Shown: piece by piece, positions 49,194 through 59,747 of the stretch
How positions within the stretch are numbered: the first letter of the stretch is position 1
How the letters are laid out: every line of letters starts with the position of its first letter
Source: Acidobacteriaceae bacterium
GTDB lineage: Bacteria; Acidobacteriota; Terriglobia; Terriglobales; Acidobacteriaceae
DNA: 64,000 nucleotides
Assembly: GCA_003151335.1 (NCBI GenBank)
Contig: PLXE01000080.1
Span: 19,620-83,619 of the forward strand
Direction: 5' to 3'
Made by a program: the position numbers and the translations under genes
The notes under the pieces: model-generated
What the model saw: only the letters and a program-made list of their open reading frames with translations
Told to the model about the DNA's origin: nothing
Database searches by the model: none

Positions 49194-49386
49194 AATAGCC
49201 GTGGGTCCTTCTTCACAACCATTTCATAGTTGCGACAATCGCTTGGCAGTGACATCAGCCACGGTGGGCGAGTAAAAAAACCGGGCAAATCTCGAAAAGG
49301 GCGATTTTCCAATTCCGGATGCCTTACCGCGGGGATTTTCACCCGTTAAAAGACCAACGCCTTTCGGCGAACTCAATAATCCGCGT

Positions 49387-51192
49387 TTAGTCACTGGGCG
49401 CTACACACGTGAAACTCGCGGCATCTTCACTGCCTGCTGGGCCGCCCGTGTATTGAGCAAACTTCGGATAAGGACACAAGGGGCGGGTTCTGCCAGCAGG
49501 CAGGGCCGTGCTGTTTGGTGAAGTGCCAGCAATCATGGAATCGGGGGCCGCGCCTTTTTCTACCCAGTTGACGATTGCAGTAAGGGGATCGAAGCTGTCG
49601 AGCGCATAACTCCCATGCTCGCAGTGGTTCATCCCGGGAATCAGGAACAGTCTGGCAAAGCTCCCCGTGTCGTTCCCATACTTGGAGGTCAGATTTTCAT
49701 AGTGCTTCACAGTGTCGTACATCGAGAACACAGGGTCGCTCTCGCCGTGATAAAGGATTATCTTTCCATTATTGGCCCTGAATGTGTCCAGGTTCGTCGA
49801 GGTTGCTTCCATATACGTCGTTGCCGACTGGGTAAAAGTAGGATCCGTGGCATTTACCTCGCTATTGAAATCGTCCATTGGCGTGGTGAACATACTCAAC
49901 GAAGGATTTGGTGGCGTCGAGAAGAGATACATCGCTGATTGTGCGCCCTGCGTATCGTTGGCGGCATAGTTTATGGTGACAACATTGTTTGGCATTGATA
50001 TATAACCAAGCGTCCACATCCTCCAATAAACATCGCTAATATCCACATCGTACGGCCAATCCGAGTAGAGTGGGTTCCCCTGAGAATCCACCGGCCCGGC
50101 GAACACATTCTGAATCGCCGAGATCTGCTCAGGAAGCAGGCAGGTCGGGGTCTTCGTTCCCGGGCACTGAAGCGTGCTGAGGCTGGCTGGGTCGAATGCT
50201 TTCTTGCAGGCCGCCATGTTGAAAATCATATTGTCCTGTAGTCCATCGAGGGTGTCACACGCCTTAAGCACGAGTTGCCCTACCAGAGCCAGGTCCGATT
50301 CGCTTGCGCCGGGGATAAGAACAGGATTTCCATTGGGGTCCAGTGTGGTTCCGACAGCCAAAGCTGCCTTTGCGAATTGTTGTGTATCCCATGCCTCAGC
50401 AATGGCGGCGTGAGGAAGCCGAAAGCCGGGATCGCCAGCCACGATTCCGTCGAACATATTGCCCCACCGCTGGCTGGCGACCATAGCCTCCCGCCCGCCG
50501 TTGGAACACCCGATGTAGTACGAGTGGACGGCGCTAGTGCCGAAAAACGACTTCAAGATGGACTTTGCTATAGGAGTCAAAGTGCCAGTCTGCTGGTAGC
50601 CGTAGTCGTATCTAGCCTGGGGGTCATATCCAAACCCATCATTTTGATCAATGTTCGCAGCAGCGGTATGGCCTGAATTCTGAGTTATAACTGCAAACCC
50701 GCGATAGAGTGCCGGCAAAAAGGCAGTGCCCCCGCCCAGGGTCTGACCAACCGCTTCCGCTACCACACCGTCATTCCCACTGCCTCCCGTGAAAAAGAAG
50801 TCACCATTCCAAGTCGTAGGCATCCTCAATTCAAACTGAATGGCATAAATTGGATTCCCTGTTCCTCCGATCAGATTGCCAAACTGATCCATCGGAGGCG
50901 CAGGAACTCCAATGCGGGTGTTCACGGTTCCCTGAATCAGGCAATTCTCAGGCATATCGGGCAAATTTGGATAAGTAGTGGAAGGTGTAGAGTTGGCCGG
51001 CACGAATTCTGCTTTGGTGATCTGAGTATTGGGAAGACTGAGTTGGGCGATGCCGGCACAACTCAGCGCCGGGTCTGGCGGTACTGCGCTGGAACCGCCG
51101 CAACCGCTACTGCAAATGGCGATTGCGATAGCCATGAACGTGAAAAAAGCGAACCTTGCTATCGTCTCTGTTGAGCACCTATTTATCTGCAT
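49387..51192 (-). CDS. Tannase/feruloyl esterase family protein
   Basis: YIGCSNGGREAMVASQRWGNMFDGIVAGDPGFRL, LYHGESDPVFSMYDTVKHYENL, GMNHCEHG. Confidence 0.92.
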   Translation of the reverse strand: MQINRCSTETIARFAFFTFMAIAIAICSSGCGGSSAVPPDPALSCAGIAQLSLPNTQITKAEFVPANSTPSTTYPNLPDMPENCLIQGTVNTRIGVPAPPMDQFGNLIGGTGNPIYAIQFELRMPTTWNGDFFFTGGSGNDGVVAEAVGQTLGGGTAFLPALYRGFAVITQNSGHTAAANIDQNDGFGYDPQARYDYGYQQTGTLTPIAKSILKSFFGTSAVHSYYIGCSNGGREAMVASQRWGNMFDGIVAGDPGFRLPHAAIAEAWDTQQFAKAALAVGTTLDPNGNPVLIPGASESDLALVGQLVLKACDTLDGLQDNMIFNMAACKKAFDPASLSTLQCPGTKTPTCLLPEQISAIQNVFAGPVDSQGNPLYSDWPYDVDISDVYWRMWTLGYISMPNNVVTINYAANDTQGAQSAMYLFSTPPNPSLSMFTTPMDDFNSEVNATDPTFTQSATTYMEATSTNLDTFRANNGKIILYHGESDPVFSMYDTVKHYENLTSKYGNDTGSFARLFLIPGMNHCEHGSYALDSFDPLTAIVNWVEKGAAPDSMIAGTSPNSTALPAGRTRPLCPYPKFAQYTGGPAGSEDAASFTCVAPSD

Positions 51193-51596
51193 ATCCCTGC
51201 GCTCCGATTTGCCACCGCGAGCCGTGCGTTGCGGCTAGTGTTGCTCTTGAGGGTCTGCTGGCCGACCGGCCCTTCCTAAACGATCTGATCTGATACTGCT
51301 GTCTTTTCAGGTGGAACTGGCCTTACCAATCAACTCATGCTGAGGTTCATGCATAAGGTTCAATGCTAGGCAAGTGCTGCCTCGGGGTCTGTGATGTCAA
51401 GTACCTATCCGCACCAAAGTAACCACCTTCTGAGAGCTGACGGCTTCCACCTCATTCCTATTCTGGGACTGAGTAAGCAGATTGGCACCTTCGTAATCTT
51501 GACGTGATTGTGAGGCAGTCGAATACTGAATGGTTAGGGTAGGATCCGCCTGCACCCCGGCGCTCCTGCCCTATTTGTGTTTATGGAGGGGCAGGT

Positions 51597-51641
51597 GTCA
51601 GTAGCCAGTTGCCAGTCGTCAGTAGCCAGTTGTCAGTGGTC
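51597..51641. repeat. Heptamer-periodic array
   Basis: TCAGTAG CCAGTTG CCAGTCG TCAGTAG CCAGTTG TCAGTGG. Confidence 0.75.
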
Positions 51642-51731
51642 GCGTCTCACCGGAGGATGGTCGGCGCCGAGTACCGAAATCGACTGCAACTCCTTATTCC
51701 GGAATATCTTACCCGTAACTATCACGGAATC

Positions 51732-51826
51732 AATATTTTGCGGGGAAACGCGCAAGATATTCAAAACATGGGACTTGCGGCACGATGTAAGTACAATAGA
51801 TCCAATATTTTGCGAGCAAGATATTG
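51732..51826. promoter_or_regulatory. Two related imperfect palindromes in AT-rich leader
   Basis: AATATTTTGCG-N8-CGCAAGATATT (51732..51761) and CAATATTTTGCGAGCAAGATATTG (51803..51826). Confidence 0.5.
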
Positions 51827-51861
51827 ATAACAAAGATTTTATTTTGACGGGGGGGTACCCT

Positions 51862-52284
51862 ATGGATCTTCCAATCTGTGAGCACATTAAACCTGGCGGC
51901 GCGCGCTGCGGCTCGCCGGCAGTACGCGATCATAAATATTGCTATCACCACGCCGGTTTGCGGAGAGCTGTGCCAGCCACCAATCTATTTGTGTTTTTGG
52001 CCAACCCTCATTCCCGGGACGACCCTTACGCGCAGTTCGAGTTGCCGTATCTGGAGGACGGAGCGGCAATCCAGATTGGGTTCATGCAGCTGATCCACGG
52101 TGTGGCGCAGCAGCGACTGGAGCAGTGGCGGGCGAGGATGATTTTGTCGGCTTTGCACGGCGCGGCAGCCAACCTAAGGCAGATGGATGCCTCCACTGCT
52201 TCCTACGAAAAAGTGCAGCCTGAGAAGAAGCAGCCTTCGAGCGTGAAAGTCGGAGAGGTGGAGCAGGAAGGGACTCCATCATGA
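51862..52284 (+). CDS. Small putative zinc-binding protein (Cys/His cluster), unknown function
   Basis: MDLPICEHIKPGGARCGSPAVRDHKYCYHHAG; G-rich SD; the track start at 51577 includes the repeat array and is unlikely. Confidence 0.65.
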   Translation: MDLPICEHIKPGGARCGSPAVRDHKYCYHHAGLRRAVPATNLFVFLANPHSRDDPYAQFELPYLEDGAAIQIGFMQLIHGVAQQRLEQWRARMILSALHGAAANLRQMDASTASYEKVQPEKKQPSSVKVGEVEQEGTPS

Positions 52285-52334
52285 AAGGTTCGGGACGCTT
52301 GCTGAGCTCTAGACTGGCGTCAGATCGTCGCACA

Positions 52335-53366
52335 CTACTTGCTCTGCGCCGCCACCGGCGGCGGGATTTCAACTTTTGCTTCACGCAGATACTTGGCGGC
52401 TTCCTCGGGAGGCGTGGGGTTCTGGTAGAAGCCAGTTCCCCGCTCGAAGCCAGCCGTCTTGGTGAGCCGCGGCATGAACTCGACGTGCCAGTGATAATGG
52501 TCCATGGCTGGCTCCTGGACAGGGGCGGTGTGGACCACCAGGTTATAGGCTGGATTGTCAAGCACCTGGTCAGCGCGCGCCAGGAGGTTCTTCAAGGCCT
52601 TGGCCAACCCCTCATAAACTTGCGATGACGAATTCTCGAAAGCCGATTCGTGCCGTTTGGGCAAGATCCATGTTTCGAATGGGAAACGTGGTGCATAGGG
52701 AGCGAGGGTGAGGAAGCCGTGGTCGTCGGCAACCACGCGCACTCCTGACTCGGTCTCCTGCCGTACGATGTCACAAAAAACGCAGCGCTCTTTGTAAATG
52801 TAATATTGCTTCGAGCCTTCCAGTTCCTCGGCGACATACTTGGGAACGATGGGCAGCGCGATCAGTTGCCCGTGGGAATGCTCTAACGTCGCTCCCGCCG
52901 CTATCCCATGGTTCTTGAAGATGAGGATGTACTTGAAGCGGCGGTCCTTCTTCAGATCGACGATGCGGTCGCGGAACGCCCACAAGACGTCTTCAATGCG
53001 CTTGTCCGGCATGGTGGCCAAGGTAGCGCTGTGGTCTGGCGTTTCGATGATGACCTCGTGCGCCCCAATCCCGTTCATCTTGTCGAACATGCCTTCGGCC
53101 TGCCGGTTCAGGCTGCCTTCGATTCCGAGGGCGGGAAACTTGTTGGGCACCACGCGCACCGTCCAGTCCGACGTGTCGCGCGCCGCTCCGTTGGGGCGAT
53201 ACGCCAGCACTTCGGGCGGCGTCTTGCTTTCGTTGCCGTAGCAGAACGGGCAAAAGCCGCCCTTCAATCTCACCGGCTCACGGGTGAAGTCGGTGGGGCG
53301 TTTGGCGCGATCGGTAGAAATGATTACCCATCTTCCTAGAATTGGATCCTTGCGCAACTCAGGCAC
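52335..53366 (-). CDS. galT: Galactose-1-phosphate uridylyltransferase
   Basis: MPELRKDPILGRWVIISTDRAKRP, CPFCYGNE, DHYHWHVEFMPRL. Confidence 0.93.
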   Translation of the reverse strand: MPELRKDPILGRWVIISTDRAKRPTDFTREPVRLKGGFCPFCYGNESKTPPEVLAYRPNGAARDTSDWTVRVVPNKFPALGIEGSLNRQAEGMFDKMNGIGAHEVIIETPDHSATLATMPDKRIEDVLWAFRDRIVDLKKDRRFKYILIFKNHGIAAGATLEHSHGQLIALPIVPKYVAEELEGSKQYYIYKERCVFCDIVRQETESGVRVVADDHGFLTLAPYAPRFPFETWILPKRHESAFENSSSQVYEGLAKALKNLLARADQVLDNPAYNLVVHTAPVQEPAMDHYHWHVEFMPRLTKTAGFERGTGFYQNPTPPEEAAKYLREAKVEIPPPVAAQSK

Positions 53367-53507
53367 GGCAGACCTCGGTCAAACCACATTCTTATCTTAC
53401 GCAGCGGTGGGCGGCTCGCAAGGCAGTGTAGTTCTTCCGCGAAGAGAATCGCAAGCGGGGGAAGATCAGAGGTTTTGACGAACGCCTGACAGAGCGAGGT
53501 ATGCTTC

Positions 53508-54125
53508 TTGCCAATGTTCGATTTGCGCTCAGGCCAGCACACGACTGCAAGACCACGCGATGAACCTGGCGCGCTCGAGCACCCGCAGGTCACTGGGCAG
53601 ATGATGAAGGGCAGTTCGACATCAACCGCTGTCCCCGGCTGGGGCCTCTGTGCCGTGGGAGTGACCGCGCTCATCGCTACGGTTGTGGCGATGCGTCAGC
53701 GAACCATAAATGGCTGGCTGGCAGTGTGGCTTGCGGAAGCGCTGGTCGCGTTCACCATCGCGCTGTTCAGCATGCAGCGCAAAGCTTGGCGGCAGGGAAC
53801 CGACCTGCTGTCCACTGCGGGACGGCGGCTGTTGATGGGACTGCTGCCGGCCATGGCCGCCGGCGGAGTGCTCACGGCAGCGATCGTCTGGGATGGCTCC
53901 ACGCGGCTGATCCCCGGCGTCTGGTTGTTGCTCTACGGAATCGGCGTGGTGCAAGCGGGCGCGTTTTCGGTGCGCGTGGTGCCCGCGATGGGCATCGTGT
54001 TTGTGGTGCTCGGCGCCATTGCCCTGCCCATGCCGTGGATGTGGGCAAATATTATGCTGGCGGCGGGCTTCGGACTGGCGCACCTCGGCTTCGGAGTTCT
54101 TATCGCCCGGAGGCATGGTGGCTAG
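53508..54125 (+). CDS. Hypothetical integral membrane protein
   Basis: Several TM segments; start uncertain. Confidence 0.6.
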   Translation: MPMFDLRSGQHTTARPRDEPGALEHPQVTGQMMKGSSTSTAVPGWGLCAVGVTALIATVVAMRQRTINGWLAVWLAEALVAFTIALFSMQRKAWRQGTDLLSTAGRRLLMGLLPAMAAGGVLTAAIVWDGSTRLIPGVWLLLYGIGVVQAGAFSVRVVPAMGIVFVVLGAIALPMPWMWANIMLAAGFGLAHLGFGVLIARRHGG

Positions 54126-54326
54126 GCAGAACGTCAATCGCGAGGCGCCGATTCTCAGGTTGCGACCCATCGTGCTGCCACCCTTTCATTGACAATGGCG
54201 GCCCGCGTGGTCTATCCTTAAATCTTTCGTAGTCCTGCGTTTGCCCGCCAGCAAGTTTCCTAGCGCGTTCAGCGCCAGAACTCAGCGGCTCTTTCGCGGT
54301 TTTCAACTATTTTGGGAGATTCACCG

Positions 54327-54770
54327 ATGTCAACCTATTTCCCCAAGGGGGAAATTGCGCGCAAGTGGTTTGTCATTGATGCCGACGGCCAGACTCTGGG
54401 CCGGCTGGCCAGCCGTATCGCGCGCATCCTCTCTGGCAAGGACAGCCCCAAGTACACGCCCTTTATGGACTGCGGGGACCATGTCATCGTGATCAATGCC
54501 GACAAGGTCCGCATCACCGGCCTCAAGGCCGACAACAAGATCTATTACCACTACTCTGGCTTTCCGGGCGGCATCAAAGCCGAGGAATACAAGAAGCGCT
54601 TTCAGCGCAAGCCGGAGCAGATTGTGGAAGAGGCCATCACCGGCATGTTGCCGCATACCAAGCTGGGACGTGCCATGGCCGGCAAGTTGAAGGTTTACCG
54701 GGGCGACAAGCATCCGCACGCGGCGCAGAAGCCCGAAGTCATGGCTGCCGCAGCCGCCAAGCGCGCGTAG
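54327..54770 (+). CDS. rplM: 50S ribosomal protein L13
   Basis: [54 protein letters not shown]. Confidence 0.97.
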   Translation: MSTYFPKGEIARKWFVIDADGQTLGRLASRIARILSGKDSPKYTPFMDCGDHVIVINADKVRITGLKADNKIYYHYSGFPGGIKAEEYKKRFQRKPEQIVEEAITGMLPHTKLGRAMAGKLKVYRGDKHPHAAQKPEVMAAAAAKRA

Positions 54771-54854
54771 CGCAATTAAGAGCGAGGCTTGGCCTCGCCG
54801 ATCAATTTTATTGGGAAGGATCAAAGGGGGCACGCGTCTCCCGACGGACAAACG

Positions 54855-55250
54855 ATGGCAGATCAGGTTCAGTACTACGGAACGGGACGCCGCAAGTCGA
54901 GTGTGGCCAGGGTGTTTCTTCGCCCCGGCAGCGGCGAGTTCACGGTCAACGGGAAGCCGTTTGAGGCATACTTCGTGACTGCGGCCCAGCGCATTATGGC
55001 CAAGTCGGCGATGGTGCTCACCGAAACCACCGCCAGCTTCAACGTGCTTTGCACGGTTGACGGCGGGGGCGTGAATGGCCAGGCGGGCGCGGTGCGCATG
55101 GGAACAGCGCGCGCGCTGCAGGAGTTTAATCCCGAGCTGCGGCCCAAGTTGAAGGCCGAAGGCTTTCTGCGTCGCGACGCTCGCGGCAAAGAGCGCAAGA
55201 AGTACGGGCAGAAGGGTGCTCGTAAGCGGTTCCAGTTCTCGAAGCGGTAG
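54855..55250 (+). CDS. rpsI: 30S ribosomal protein S9
   Basis: [29 protein letters not shown]-terminal [17 protein letters not shown]. Confidence 0.97.
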   Translation: MADQVQYYGTGRRKSSVARVFLRPGSGEFTVNGKPFEAYFVTAAQRIMAKSAMVLTETTASFNVLCTVDGGGVNGQAGAVRMGTARALQEFNPELRPKLKAEGFLRRDARGKERKKYGQKGARKRFQFSKR

Positions 55251-55302
55251 CCAGTAGCCAGTAGTCAGTTCGTAAGACTGGCGACTGGATACTGACAACT
55301 GT
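55248..55302. repeat. Heptamer-periodic array with inverted arms
   Basis: GTAGCCA GTAGCCA GTAGTCA GTT … CTGGCGA CTGGATA CTGACAA CTG; includes rpsI stop codon. Confidence 0.75.
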
Positions 55303-55431
55303 ATTTCATTCTTCTCGCACCCGCTGTAAGCGACGAACGGGGCGGGTTACGGGAAAGCAATCCAGAGCGACCCGGCCAGGCGCAACGCGTCGCAGCCGCC
55401 GCAAAGGATGCAAGCCAACCTAGGAGGTAGC

Positions 55432-56307
55432 TTGGCAAATATCACGATGAAGGAGTTGCTCGAAGCTGGCGTTCACTTCGGGCACCAGACGAAACGTTGG
55501 AACCCGAAGATGAAGGAATATATCTTCGGCGAGCGCAACGGAATTTACATCATCGACCTGCAGAAGACGCTGAAGATGTTCAAGGAAGCGTCCAAGTTCG
55601 TGCAGGACATGGCTGCCGAAGGCAAGCTGGTGCTGTTCGTGGGCACCAAGCGCCAGGCGCAGGATGCGATCGCTGAAGAAGCGACGCGCTGCGGCATGTT
55701 CTATGTCAACCAGCGCTGGCTGGGCGGACTGCTCACCAACTGGGTGACCGTGCAAAAATCGGTGAAGCGGCTGAAAGAGCTCGATGAGATGGCCACCGAC
55801 GGCCGTTACGAGCTGCTGCCGAAAAAAGAAGTGGTGAAGCTGGAACGCGAGCGCAAGCACCTGCAGGCCAACCTGGCCGGCATCAAGAACCTGAGCCGCC
55901 TGCCCGACGCGCTGTTCGTGATCGACTCCAACAAGGAGCAGATTGCGGTGAAGGAAGCGCGCAAGCTGGGGATTCCCGTGGTTGCCGTGGTGGACACCAA
56001 TTGCGATCCCAGCGAGGTGGATTACATTATTCCCGGCAACGATGACGCCCTGCGTGCCATCCGGCTGTTCGCCTCCAAGGTTGCCGATTCGGTGGTCGAG
56101 GGTTCGCAGGCTGCCACCGACAAGCAGATGGCAGACATCGCCTCCGGTGTGCAGTACAGCCCGGATGCCGAGGCTGCCGCTGCCAGTCCGGAAGAGGGCG
56201 AAACGGCTGCGGCTCCCGAGGAGACCGGCGAGGCCGAAGAAGTCAGCATGGAAGAAGTGCTGGGCAAAGGTGGCCGGCGCGCCGCCGCTCAGAATACCAG
56301 CGCGTAA
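55432..56307 (+). CDS. rpsB: 30S ribosomal protein S2
   Basis: [44 protein letters not shown] start follows AGGAGGT. Confidence 0.97.
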   Translation: MANITMKELLEAGVHFGHQTKRWNPKMKEYIFGERNGIYIIDLQKTLKMFKEASKFVQDMAAEGKLVLFVGTKRQAQDAIAEEATRCGMFYVNQRWLGGLLTNWVTVQKSVKRLKELDEMATDGRYELLPKKEVVKLERERKHLQANLAGIKNLSRLPDALFVIDSNKEQIAVKEARKLGIPVVAVVDTNCDPSEVDYIIPGNDDALRAIRLFASKVADSVVEGSQAATDKQMADIASGVQYSPDAEAAAASPEEGETAAAPEETGEAEEVSMEEVLGKGGRRAAAQNTSA

Positions 56308-56337
56308 CAACAGTTCGAGACGACGAGTGGTTCCATG

Positions 56338-56362
56338 GCCCGCGCGTCATTGCAGCGCGGGC
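56338..56362 (+). terminator. Terminator-like hairpin after rpsB
   Basis: GCCCGCGC-N9-GCGCGGGC then TGTTTGTT. Confidence 0.5.
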
Positions 56363-56383
56363 TGTTTGTTATAGAAGACGCTT

Positions 56384-56440
56384 TTCGCCCTTCGCTATTC
56401 GCGGCGAAAAGCGAAGGGCGAATGGCGAAGAGCGAAAAGG
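56384..56440. repeat. Heptamer-periodic array with inverted arms, GCGAANN unit
   Basis: TTCGCCC TTCGCTA TTCGCGG / GCGAAAA GCGAAGG GCGAATG GCGAAGA GCGAAAA. Confidence 0.7.
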
Positions 56441-56452
56441 ATTTTCCGAAAG

Positions 56453-57109
56453 ATGAGCACTACAACCGTGAACATTACTGCCGCACAAGTGAAAGAGCTT
56501 CGGGAGAAGACCAACGCTCCCATGATGGATTGCAAGCACGCGCTGACCGAATCCAAGGGCGATATGGAAGGCGCCATTGTCATCCTGCGCAAGAAGGGCG
56601 TAGCCACCGCCGCCAAGAAGGCGACCCGCGCCACCAGCGAGGGCACGGTGACCAGCTACATCCACGCCGGAGGCAAGATCGGCGTGCTGGTGGAAGTCAA
56701 TTGCGAGAGCGATTTCGTGGCCCGCACCGACGACTTCAAGACCCTGGTGCACGATATCGCCATGCACATCGCGGCCACCGATCCGCGCTACATCCGCAAG
56801 GAAGACGTGAGCGCCGATGCCTTCGAAAAAGAGAAGGACATCTACCGCGCTCAGGCGGCCCAGACGGGCAAACCCGCGCCGGTGATCGAAAAGATCGTGG
56901 AAGGCAAGATGGGCAAGTTCTATGAGGAGGTCTGCCTGTACGAGCAGCCCTTCATCAAGGACCAGACCATGACCGTGCACCAGCTTATCGCCACCGTCGT
57001 GGGCAAACTGGGCGAGAACGTCTCGGTGCGGCGTTTTGCCCGCTTCAAGGTGGGCGACGTCGCCGAGACCATCGCCATCAGCAAGGCCGGCGCCGAAGCA
57101 AAGGAATAG
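56453..57109 (+). CDS. tsf: Elongation factor Ts
   Basis: VKELREKTNAPMMDCKHALTESKGDMEGAIVILRKKG, NCESDFVAR. Confidence 0.97.
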   Translation: MSTTTVNITAAQVKELREKTNAPMMDCKHALTESKGDMEGAIVILRKKGVATAAKKATRATSEGTVTSYIHAGGKIGVLVEVNCESDFVARTDDFKTLVHDIAMHIAATDPRYIRKEDVSADAFEKEKDIYRAQAAQTGKPAPVIEKIVEGKMGKFYEEVCLYEQPFIKDQTMTVHQLIATVVGKLGENVSVRRFARFKVGDVAETIAISKAGAEAKE

Positions 57110-57251
57110 CTGCTCGGGCAACCGCGAAATGAGAGGGCGGAGTTTCTTCCGTCCCCCTGCTTTTTAGGTTCAACCGCACAACCATGTCCTAAGGAGGAGC
57201 GCCGCCGGCCCATGCTTGACAAGCGGAATTGTCAACTTCTAACCTCTGGCC

Positions 57252-57434
57252 ATGGAAGTACATCTCAACCCCGAGCAGGCGTCGAAGCTGGCGCAGGAAG
57301 CGATTACCCGCTATCTGGAAGAAGAGGCGCGCTTTCTCGAAGCCGTGAAGCTCGGTGAATCCCAACTGGAGCGCGGCGAGTATCTCACCCACGAAGAAGT
57401 AGGGTCTCGCATCGAGCGCCTCCGCAAGTCTTAA
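57252..57434 (+). CDS. Small antitoxin-like protein, orphan
   Basis: 60 aa MEVHLNPEQASKLAQEAITRYLEEEARFLEAVKLGESQLERGEYLTHEEVGSRIERLRKS, ParD/addiction-module-antidote-like pattern. Confidence 0.6.
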   Translation: MEVHLNPEQASKLAQEAITRYLEEEARFLEAVKLGESQLERGEYLTHEEVGSRIERLRKS

Positions 57435-57512
57435 TGCATCACGTAGCGCGCACACGGCCCGCCCCGCTCCCGTGCTAAAATTTGACCAAATGCTCGCGAG
57501 AGAAGTTTGGTC

Positions 57513-58187
57513 TTGATCGAGATAGCGCCGTCCATATTGTCGGCTGATTTCGCCCGCCTGGCCGAGGATGCCAAGGAGGCTGTGCGAGGGGGCGCCACCC
57601 TCCTCCATGTGGATGTCATGGACGGCCATTTTGTGCCCAATATCACGATCGGGCCTCCGGTGGTCGCGTCGCTGCGCAAAGCGGTGGACGTTCCGCTGGA
57701 CTGCCATCTGATGATCGAGAATCCCGATGACTACATTGCGGCTTTCGCCGACGCCGGGGCCAACTGGATCTCGGTGCATCAGGAAGTGTGCCGCCACCTG
57801 AACCGCACCCTGGAACGGATTCGCAGGCACGGTATGCAGGTCGGCGTGGTCCTCAACCCGGCGACCCCGGTGCAGACCCTCGGCGAGGTGCTCGATCTGG
57901 TGGACTACATCCTGGTGATGTCCGTGAATCCGGGTTTTGGCGGGCAGAAATTCATTCCCGGGGCGCTGGAGAAGGTCCGTAAGCTGGCAACCATGCGCGC
58001 CGCCAAGGGACTGAACTACCGCATCGAAATCGATGGCGGCATAGATCTGGCAACGATTGGACTGGCGGTCCGCGCCGGAGTGGAAATTTTCGTTGCCGGC
58101 AGTTACGTGTTCGGCCACGGCGATCCCGCCCGTAAGGTGGAGGCGCTGTTGAAGGCCGCCCAGGAAGCCACCTTGTTGCGCGCCTAG
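57513..58187 (+). CDS. rpe: Ribulose-phosphate 3-epimerase
   Basis: IAPSILSADFARLAED, HVDVMDGHFVPNITIGPPVV, VMSVNPGFGGQKFIP. Confidence 0.96.
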   Translation: MIEIAPSILSADFARLAEDAKEAVRGGATLLHVDVMDGHFVPNITIGPPVVASLRKAVDVPLDCHLMIENPDDYIAAFADAGANWISVHQEVCRHLNRTLERIRRHGMQVGVVLNPATPVQTLGEVLDLVDYILVMSVNPGFGGQKFIPGALEKVRKLATMRAAKGLNYRIEIDGGIDLATIGLAVRAGVEIFVAGSYVFGHGDPARKVEALLKAAQEATLLRA

Positions 58188-58221
58188 TCGTGGAAAGCAG
58201 TATTTCCCAGAGGTGTTTAGG

Positions 58222-59730
58222 ATGTTTCGTCGCGTCATCATCGCGTTTTCGATAGCCGCCATGCTGCTGACCCTCGGATGCAGCAACAAGAAAGTCCAGA
58301 ATCCCATTGCCCACATCGACTCGAAGCAGCCGGACAAGGTGCTGTTCGACCGCGCCATGGACGCGATGAAGCACAACAAGTACGACGTCGCCCGGCTCAG
58401 CCTGCAGACCCTGATCAATACCTATCCGGATTCCGAGTACGTGGCGCGCGCCAAGCTGGCCATTGGCGACTCCTGGTATGCGGAAGGCGGCGCGGCTGCC
58501 ATGACCCAGGCGGAAAGCGAGTACAAGGACTTCATTACCTTCTTTCCTAATATGCCCGAGGCGGCCGAAGCGCAGATGAAGATCGGCAACATCCACTACA
58601 AGGAGATGGAGAAGGCGGACCGCGATCCCACGCACGCCCGCCGCGCCGAGGAGGAGTATCGCCTGCTTATCTTGCAGTTTCCCGACAGCCCGCTGGTGCC
58701 ACAGGCCAAGCATCGCCTGCTGGAGGTGCAGGAAGTGCTGGCCGATCGCGAGTACATGATCGGGCACTTCTACTTTTTGCGCGAGGTGTATCCGGCGGCC
58801 ATCGCGCGCCTGAAGTCGGTGGCCGATACTTACCCGCTATACAGCGGAGCGGACCAGGCGCTGTACGAATTGGGCAACTCCTACGAAAAGGAGGTTGAGC
58901 TCATCCGCCGCTCGAAACTGCCGGAAGTGTCGAAAGGTGCGTTGATCAAGCAGTACACCGAAGGAGCTATCGCCGCCTACGACCATGTCCTTACCCGCTA
59001 CCCTCTGGAAGCGCGCGCCGACGATGCCAAGAAGCGGTTGCAGGCAATGAAGCAACCGGTCCCACATGCCACCGAGGCCGCCATTGCTCAAGATAAAGCT
59101 GAGATGGCCAGCCGCGGCTCGCTGGGACATTTGGGCAAGTTGATGGAGAACTTTCACAAAGGTCCGGACGTGTCGGACGCCACCAAGGTTGGCGAACCGA
59201 CGCTGGTTGATCCTAAGCAGGTCAGCGCGCCGGATATGGTGCGCGCTGCGAATAGCAGCATCATCGGCAGTCTGAGCGGTTCCAATAAGGTAGGAGTCGA
59301 GCGCGTAGAGAACGGCGCCGTTCCCGCCGCGAACGCTCCCGTTCCGCGCTCTGACGCCGAAGGAGCGGCGCCTGCCGGGCCCATTCCCGCCACGGGCAAT
59401 GCTGCTGGCGCCACCCCCGGGACTGCGCCGGCCGAGCCTGCATCGAGCGGCGCTGGGAATGGCGTACCCTCCAACCCAGCCTCAGACAGTAGCGCAGTTC
59501 CTGAAATGAAGAACGACTTGCAGCCCGCAGCCGCAACTCCTCCGCCCGGTGCGGCTGCTCCGCCGCTTGGACAAGTGAACGAGGCCGCTGCTGCGTCCTC
59601 CAGTTCCGACAACAGCACGCAGCCGGCGCCCGCGGCCAGCAGTGGTTCGGCGCAACAGTCCGCGCCCCCAACCGATGCCAACAAGGAAAGCTCATCGAAG
59701 AAAAAGAAGAAGCATCATTGGCCGTTCTGA
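58222..59730 (+). CDS. bamD: Outer-membrane assembly lipoprotein BamD with long low-complexity C-terminus
   Basis: Lipobox LTLGC; TPR-like DKVLFDRAMDAMKHNKYDVARLSLQTLINTYPDSEY; about 180-residue Ala/Pro/Ser tail. Confidence 0.88.
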   Translation: MFRRVIIAFSIAAMLLTLGCSNKKVQNPIAHIDSKQPDKVLFDRAMDAMKHNKYDVARLSLQTLINTYPDSEYVARAKLAIGDSWYAEGGAAAMTQAESEYKDFITFFPNMPEAAEAQMKIGNIHYKEMEKADRDPTHARRAEEEYRLLILQFPDSPLVPQAKHRLLEVQEVLADREYMIGHFYFLREVYPAAIARLKSVADTYPLYSGADQALYELGNSYEKEVELIRRSKLPEVSKGALIKQYTEGAIAAYDHVLTRYPLEARADDAKKRLQAMKQPVPHATEAAIAQDKAEMASRGSLGHLGKLMENFHKGPDVSDATKVGEPTLVDPKQVSAPDMVRAANSSIIGSLSGSNKVGVERVENGAVPAANAPVPRSDAEGAAPAGPIPATGNAAGATPGTAPAEPASSGAGNGVPSNPASDSSAVPEMKNDLQPAAATPPPGAAAPPLGQVNEAAAASSSSDNSTQPAPAASSGSAQQSAPPTDANKESSSKKKKKHHWPF

Positions 59731-59747
59731 CCGCGAGGTTGGTCGAG

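Noticed and set aside
51577-51861. N-terminal 95 residues of the 235-aa ORF at 51577
   Set aside because: Translates the heptamer array and AT-rich leader; a G-rich SD before ATG 51862 is a better start
57189-58418. 409-aa minus-strand ORF opposite rpe
   Set aside because: Antisense shadow of rpe and the start of bamD; no coherent domain
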